Position numbers and translations under genes: made by a program
Assembly (NCBI GenBank): GCA_965221185.1
Contig: OZ244866.1
Coordinates: forward strand, 3,038,001 to 3,102,000
Source of the DNA: Aldehydirespirator sp965221185
GTDB lineage: Bacteria > Actinomycetota > Acidimicrobiia > Acidimicrobiales > Aldehydirespiratoraceae
Direction of reading: 5' to 3'
Length of the DNA stretch: 64,000 nucleotides
In this document: piece by piece, positions 60,056-64,000 of the stretch
How the letters are laid out: the number at the start of each line of letters is the position of its first letter
How positions within the stretch are numbered: the first letter of the stretch is position 1
The notes under the pieces: model-generated
Told to the model about the DNA's origin: nothing
Databases searched by the model: none
The model's input: only the letters and a program-made list of their open reading frames with translations

Positions 60056-60130
60056 CTTGCTCTCCGTTCGATTTGCTGATCTGGTAACAATCTTGCTGAC
60101 TGGAATGCTATGCCTGAGTCCCCGCATCAT

Positions 60131-60471
60131 GGAGGAGTTCCGCTAGCAGAGGGTTGTACGGGCAGTCTAGCGGTGCATGGGTCGGAGCAGCCCCGTCAGC
60201 GTGTCCCCTCCACGCCGTAGACCGGCGTTGGGGCTGGCCCAGGGCAGATGAGGCCGGAAAGCACAGGTCGTGCCCTACCGCCCGTTCGGAGCTTCATGGC
60301 GTCTATTGCGGCAGAGGTCGATCCCGAGGTTCTTCTCCAGGCAGGCCCTAGACGGACGGCGTTCCCCAGAAATGTCTTCACATCAGCCTGCCGACAGTCA
60401 AGGGTGCCCCCTCGACGTGACCATCATGAGACTTCTGTCACAGGGTTGAGGGCTTGCCGGGCACAACAGCC
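60131..60471. other. Gene-free gap with one element repeated at 62805
   Basis: No convincing gene. A hairpin around 60210-60230 (CCACGCCG with CGGCGTTGG) may terminate transcription. The last 46 bp (60425-60470) match 62805-62850 at 37 of 46 positions. Both copies lie just past the stop of a minus-strand gene, so they may be shared 3' signals. Confidence 0.5.
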
Positions 60472-60756
60472 TTATCCTTCACCTGCGCCTTCTCGGCGTT
60501 GCCTAGCGTAAGCAGTGTTGGCTGCCCGGCACAGATCGCATCGGCATCCGAAATCTGAGTACCCGTAGCGGGTGCCGTGGGGTATGTCTTTGGACTTCTT
60601 CAACATGGCCGAGTAGCGGACTTGGGAAGCTCTGATCGTTTCCCTGTTCGCGGCTCGATACTGCCGCAGATACTCCCGGTTTGCTGCTCTACACGCATCG
60701 CAACGGCATTTGTGATGGACGTAGGTGTGGCGCTTCCCGTGCTCGATCCCCGACAC
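60472..60756 (-). CDS. Small Cys/His protein with paired HGT...GCRCxxCRxAN motifs
   Basis: 94 residues with two copies of a motif common in actinobacteria and their phages: EHGKRHTYVHHKCRCDACRAAN and, 45 residues on, HGTRYGYSDFGCRCDLCRAAN. Each has CRCxxC with a preceding His and should bind zinc. The rest is basic. Such small proteins are often found in mobile DNA; the function is not established. Confidence 0.6.
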   Translation of the reverse strand: MSGIEHGKRHTYVHHKCRCDACRAANREYLRQYRAANRETIRASQVRYSAMLKKSKDIPHGTRYGYSDFGCRCDLCRAANTAYARQRREGAGEG

Positions 60757-60810
60757 GGCGGTGCATCATACTGCAACCCCAACTGCTCCGAATACTCTGA
60801 CGACTGACCG

Positions 60811-62628
60811 CTAGGCATCACCTGGCCCGTCGCGCTCGTCTGCTTGGTGGACCTGATCGGCTATCCAACGGAGCAAACAGACGATATGGAACAACACGGC
60901 ATACTGTGCCTCTGTCAGACCCGTCAAGGAGTGAGCTACGAGGTTTCTCAGGTTCAGAGACGATCTGTTGGTGAGCGCCGAATCCAAGTACCGGGGGATG
61001 ATTGGGGCATTTGCAAAAGCGGGATGATCTGCGATGTTCTCCAACAGTCTGCCAAGTGCGACAGCTTCGCCTCTCTGCCCATCACCGCCGGGCTTGATCT
61101 GGGTGACCGTTATGCCTATAGAGCTAGCCAAGCTCCGGGTTACAGCTTCTATCGTAAGAATGATCACAGAGACGGCGCTGTCTTGATCTTCGTGTCGCCA
61201 GTGAAGATACGACTTGGCAATGCGCCTAGCCAAGTCCTCAGTAATCCACACGCATTGAAAATAGTCCACTAGCGTTTCGAGGGTCGGTTCATACTGTTTG
61301 TTGATCCCCCGGAGAAAGTTGCACCCGACAAGCACAGCAGACATCTCGATCTGCTGTCGTTCGATTTGTCTGATTTCTCTCTCCATGGAGGCTGACTGTT
61401 GAGATGAGGACGTGTCCGTGACTGCTATCTGATCGGCTACCGTCGCTATCTCCATCCTGCGGGCTAGATGCTGTATAGGCGCTGCCTCGATTAGAGCTAT
61501 CGCCTCTTGCCGGTTTAGTTCCTCGGTATGGATAGGCATGTAACGACCGAAGGCAGACAGAGCATCCGGCAAGTCGTCGGCTTCGCCAATGACTGCTTGG
61601 AGCATCGCTTCCATCTCCTCTTTGGTCACCGTAACCTCCGCCTCAAAGGTAGTGAAGCTATCTTCGACATCAACACGAGCAATTCGTGCTTCCAAGTCAG
61701 ACATCAATTCGCTCAACCCCTCCTGCTGAGCTAGCCCCCACGCATCTCGCAACAGAGCCAACTGACGCAGCCCCGGCGAAGAGTTTGCGTCCGCGATCAA
61801 GATGTCAACAGCTTCTGCGATGCAACGCCTTCGATCAGCTTGTGAACGAGCAGCCTTGGCCTTGATCTGCAATAGTTGGAGGTGTCTGTGAGTGACACTC
61901 CTATGGCGGAGGATGGCCCGATCCACCAGCTCGTCACAGGGCTGACCATGTTCGACCAAGTGATCCAAGCAGCGAGCCACAGCGCCATAGTGCTCTCCAT
62001 CTTCCTCTAGCACCATCGCAACGAAGCGGTTCATGGCCTCCCATGCCGTTTGCTCCAAGCTCGTTTGCTTAGATTCTCTCGATAGATTGACGGCCCGGAT
62101 AACGCCATTGGCGCGTTCCAGGCTCTCCACTTCGGGATGATCAACCAGATCGATATAGGCCCGCACTGCTATCTCGTGCCAACGATGCTGCTGCTCGTGT
62201 TTCCTTACCCATAGGAGGTCAGCAAGACGGGCACGCAGCAACGGGTGAAGCGCTGGCTCCTGTGCGTACTCCACCCAAACATCCAACATGGCAGGGGGGA
62301 GCCTCCTCGGGGCAGGAGGAGATGCGCTCCCCTCGTTCGTTTCAGGGTTCTGGGACTCGAACATCGGCCCGAAGGGGCCTTCTGACACAGGCTGGCCGTC
62401 TTCGGCATCCTCCAGCATGGAGCGATACTCCTTGCTGTTATTCATGATGTAGCCGAACGCTACGGCCAGAGCACGCAAGGCGTCGTCATCCTCAGTCTCC
62501 TTCCAAAGCCCGTGCAGCGCATCGCGAACCTTGTCAACGGCAAATCGATCTTCTTCAGCGGTCGCCAGTTTCGTGCAGGTTCGTTGGAGGGTCTGTAGGT
62601 GGGGAAGAGGCTCAGCAGATGAGGTCAC
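60811..62628 (-). CDS. Large helical protein with C-terminal HEPN-type RX4H motif
   Basis: 605 residues, almost all helical. The N-terminal half includes ARLADLLWVRKHEQQHRW and YIDLVDHPEVESLERANG. The C-terminal domain ends with LRNLVAHSL (Arg561-x4-His566), followed by a long hydrophobic helix. RNxxxH near the C-terminus matches HEPN ribonuclease domains and DUF4209-like proteins, which I recall as sharing this layout. A cytoplasmic ribonuclease or RNA-binding effector is a reasonable inference. The next gene upstream also has such a motif. Confidence 0.6.
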   Translation of the reverse strand: MTSSAEPLPHLQTLQRTCTKLATAEEDRFAVDKVRDALHGLWKETEDDDALRALAVAFGYIMNNSKEYRSMLEDAEDGQPVSEGPFGPMFESQNPETNEGSASPPAPRRLPPAMLDVWVEYAQEPALHPLLRARLADLLWVRKHEQQHRWHEIAVRAYIDLVDHPEVESLERANGVIRAVNLSRESKQTSLEQTAWEAMNRFVAMVLEEDGEHYGAVARCLDHLVEHGQPCDELVDRAILRHRSVTHRHLQLLQIKAKAARSQADRRRCIAEAVDILIADANSSPGLRQLALLRDAWGLAQQEGLSELMSDLEARIARVDVEDSFTTFEAEVTVTKEEMEAMLQAVIGEADDLPDALSAFGRYMPIHTEELNRQEAIALIEAAPIQHLARRMEIATVADQIAVTDTSSSQQSASMEREIRQIERQQIEMSAVLVGCNFLRGINKQYEPTLETLVDYFQCVWITEDLARRIAKSYLHWRHEDQDSAVSVIILTIEAVTRSLASSIGITVTQIKPGGDGQRGEAVALGRLLENIADHPAFANAPIIPRYLDSALTNRSSLNLRNLVAHSLTGLTEAQYAVLFHIVCLLRWIADQVHQADERDGPGDA

Positions 62629-62887
62629 GATGACTCGTTCCGGGCTTTGCGGCGCTACGGCACCAGAGGTCTAGCCCGACGTTCCTATCCGGGAGGGCAA
62701 CGACGCACAACCTCCCTCAGAAGCGGCCCCGCATCAGCGCACTTCGATCCAGGTGATGGGATAATCAGCCACCTGGCTCGCAGGTGGGTACGGGCCTCGC
62801 CTGCGATGAGCCTTCTGTTGCTGGGTTGAGGACTTGCCGGGTGCAGCAGCATCGCCTGGGCTACGTGCGGCGCGACAGCCTGAACAG
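62629..62887. other. Gap between the two RX4H genes
   Basis: No gene recognised. It holds the second copy (62805-62850) of the 46-bp element seen at 60425-60470, immediately past the stop of the 63994 gene. A promoter for the 605-residue protein may lie near 62640-62700, but no clear boxes are seen. Confidence 0.4.
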
Positions 62888-63994
62888 CTAGGACGACTTG
62901 TCCTCGTGGACTGCTGCTGATGCTGCGGCTAAGCCCCGAGTAAAGGCGAGCATAAGCCTGTAGTCGTTATTTGACGGTGAAGGCAGCGCGTCCTGTAGCG
63001 CATCTCCGGGAGGCAGTTCGGAGATGAGTGCGGCTCTGGCTCGGATGGCGTCGCGTAGCAACTGATCAGCCGTGTCCACAACTTCACGCAACAACGGCCA
63101 CGGTTCAGTCTCGTCGGGCAGTCCGGCTAGCGCGTCGCCTTGATGTATGGTCTTGTTCCTGCGCTGTGTAAACGTCGTAGCCCATTGTTCAAGCTGTTCT
63201 TGCGTGTGCTCGCCCCACAGACAGTCTGAGCATTGCCCCACCACAGGGTCAATGGCCTTCACTTGATCAATCACTTCTTGAAACTTCCGAACAATCTGGA
63301 CTTTGGCGGGACCGTCTCTTGTGCCCCGGATGTCAAGCAGAGCCTCGAATGCTGTCTGTTGGTCGCATATGATGGCCCCCGGCTCGAACTGCCAGTCGCT
63401 CAACCCGACAACACTGGAGTGGTTCCTCCAAGATTCGACTAGGAACTGGATTGCCGTACGGAGTCTCTTGGAATCGGCTGAATCGATCATCAGCGCTTCA
63501 TGGAGCATGGATGCAGTGGCCTGATTCATCTGAACATGAGGAATCATCGAAGATATCACGGTTGGGCCGATGATTGGTTGTTTCTCAGTCCAGTTTGCAT
63601 TGTGCAACGTCTTGACGCGTCTGCCCAAAGGAAGAGACAGACAGCCGTCAGCCGAGACAGGGAACTCCCAATAGTCGAGATGCTCGGCAACAATTCGAGA
63701 ATCGAAACGGCCACTCACCTGTGACCGGTTGGTGTCTAATGCACAAAAGGCAACGGTCGCTGTCAATGCGTTGCGTTGATCGGTGGTCGGAGGTTCTCCC
63801 GTCATTCCGTCGTCAACTCGTGACACAACCGTTGGATTCTTGACAGATGTTCCCAAGGGTCCGTAACGGAATAACCCGAGCATGGCCTCGACGCTTGCCT
63901 TGAATTGAGCGGACGCCCACGTTTCGGACTCAACCGCCTTTGCGAGGCTTACCACCTTCCAAGGGCCGACCACGAGCGGCTCTTGGCTTACCAA
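62888..63994 (-). CDS. Protein with HEPN/Apea-type RX4H motif, possibly cut by the window edge
   Basis: At least 368 residues. The start shown is 6 bp from the window end, so the true start may lie outside. The N-terminal 200 residues look like mixed alpha/beta. The C-terminal third is helical and contains FTQRRNKTIHQGD (Arg279-x4-His284), the pattern of Apea-like HEPN domains. A CSDC pair sits at about residues 255-258. It lies upstream of the other RX4H gene in the same direction with a 259-bp gap. The function is unknown; an RNA-directed role is inferred. Confidence 0.55.
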   Translation of the reverse strand: MVSQEPLVVGPWKVVSLAKAVESETWASAQFKASVEAMLGLFRYGPLGTSVKNPTVVSRVDDGMTGEPPTTDQRNALTATVAFCALDTNRSQVSGRFDSRIVAEHLDYWEFPVSADGCLSLPLGRRVKTLHNANWTEKQPIIGPTVISSMIPHVQMNQATASMLHEALMIDSADSKRLRTAIQFLVESWRNHSSVVGLSDWQFEPGAIICDQQTAFEALLDIRGTRDGPAKVQIVRKFQEVIDQVKAIDPVVGQCSDCLWGEHTQEQLEQWATTFTQRRNKTIHQGDALAGLPDETEPWPLLREVVDTADQLLRDAIRARAALISELPPGDALQDALPSPSNNDYRLMLAFTRGLAAASAAVHEDKSS

Positions 63995-64000
63995 TGACTC

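Noticed and set aside
37164..64000. Second copy of the tRNA-Pro 3' end marking the island's right end
   Set aside because: No convincing repeat of the T-arm/acceptor sequence was found by eye; it probably lies outside the window.

Overview
The window is bacterial DNA from a high-GC actinobacterium. A WhiB regulator, a luciferase-like (probably F420-dependent) oxidoreductase and a YbdK/GCS2-type ligase support this. The general gene style suggests an uncultured Acidimicrobiia-like lineage, but that placement is inference. Two compartments are visible. Positions 1-37163 are mostly GC-rich chromosomal backbone, interrupted by one lower-GC restriction-modification insert (about 10.2-16.96 kb). 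From the tRNA-Pro gene (37090-37163) to the end of the window the DNA is lower in GC, rich in unrecognised genes, and looks like a genomic island whose right end lies beyond the window.

Backbone. Positions 62-5764 hold an amidohydrolase, an epimerase, a GntR regulator and a phosphohexomutase/phosphopentomutase-DeoC fusion. Positions 5937-10110 are a complete polyamine-type ABC operon (potABCD). A five-gene, minus-strand restriction-modification operon (16837 down to 10527) follows: a beta-class amino-methyltransferase, a circularly permuted C5-cytosine methyltransferase, an unknown protein, a McrB-like AAA ATPase and a PD-(D/E)XK nuclease. It resembles the BsuMI/LlaJI type. It sits between the intact potD 3' end and a second, divergent potD 3' fragment with its own terminator hairpin. 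After it come enoyl-CoA hydratase, OsmC, a YbdK-like ligase, a compact molybdenum-hydroxylase-like protein, an XRE regulator, a frameshifted gene, an A-type Fe-S carrier and Mrp.

Selenium block. The gene at 25426-24572 reads as two ORFs separated by an in-frame TGA, and the codons after it spell (Sec)-Gly-Ser-Cys, the UGSC motif. A good SECIS-like hairpin follows the TGA, and selA and selB lie about 6 kb away. I therefore annotate one selenoprotein, translationally coupled to an upstream 360-residue partner. Between them and further on are a surface SH3-like protein, an LLM oxidoreductase, a nitroreductase-SRPBCC fusion, FxsA, WhiB, NfeD, a STAS anti-anti-sigma protein and a response regulator.

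Island. Next to tRNA-Pro are a DDE transposase and, coupled upstream of it, a tyrosine-recombinase-like protein that seems to lack its catalytic residues. Further in are a small HTH protein, a single-chain Type IIG-like restriction-modification enzyme, several unknown proteins, and a lipoprotein behind a highly structured leader RNA. Three paralogous zinc-ribbon array proteins come next, with a tiny zinc protein. A cell-surface cluster follows: a lipoprotein, a giant low-complexity secreted protein with SLH-like and Calx-beta regions, a small membrane protein, and three pilin-like proteins, two of them divergent with overlapping start codons. The window closes with two proteins carrying RX4H (HEPN-type) motifs. 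The surface cluster and the recombinase/transposase pair are the best candidates for something undescribed.
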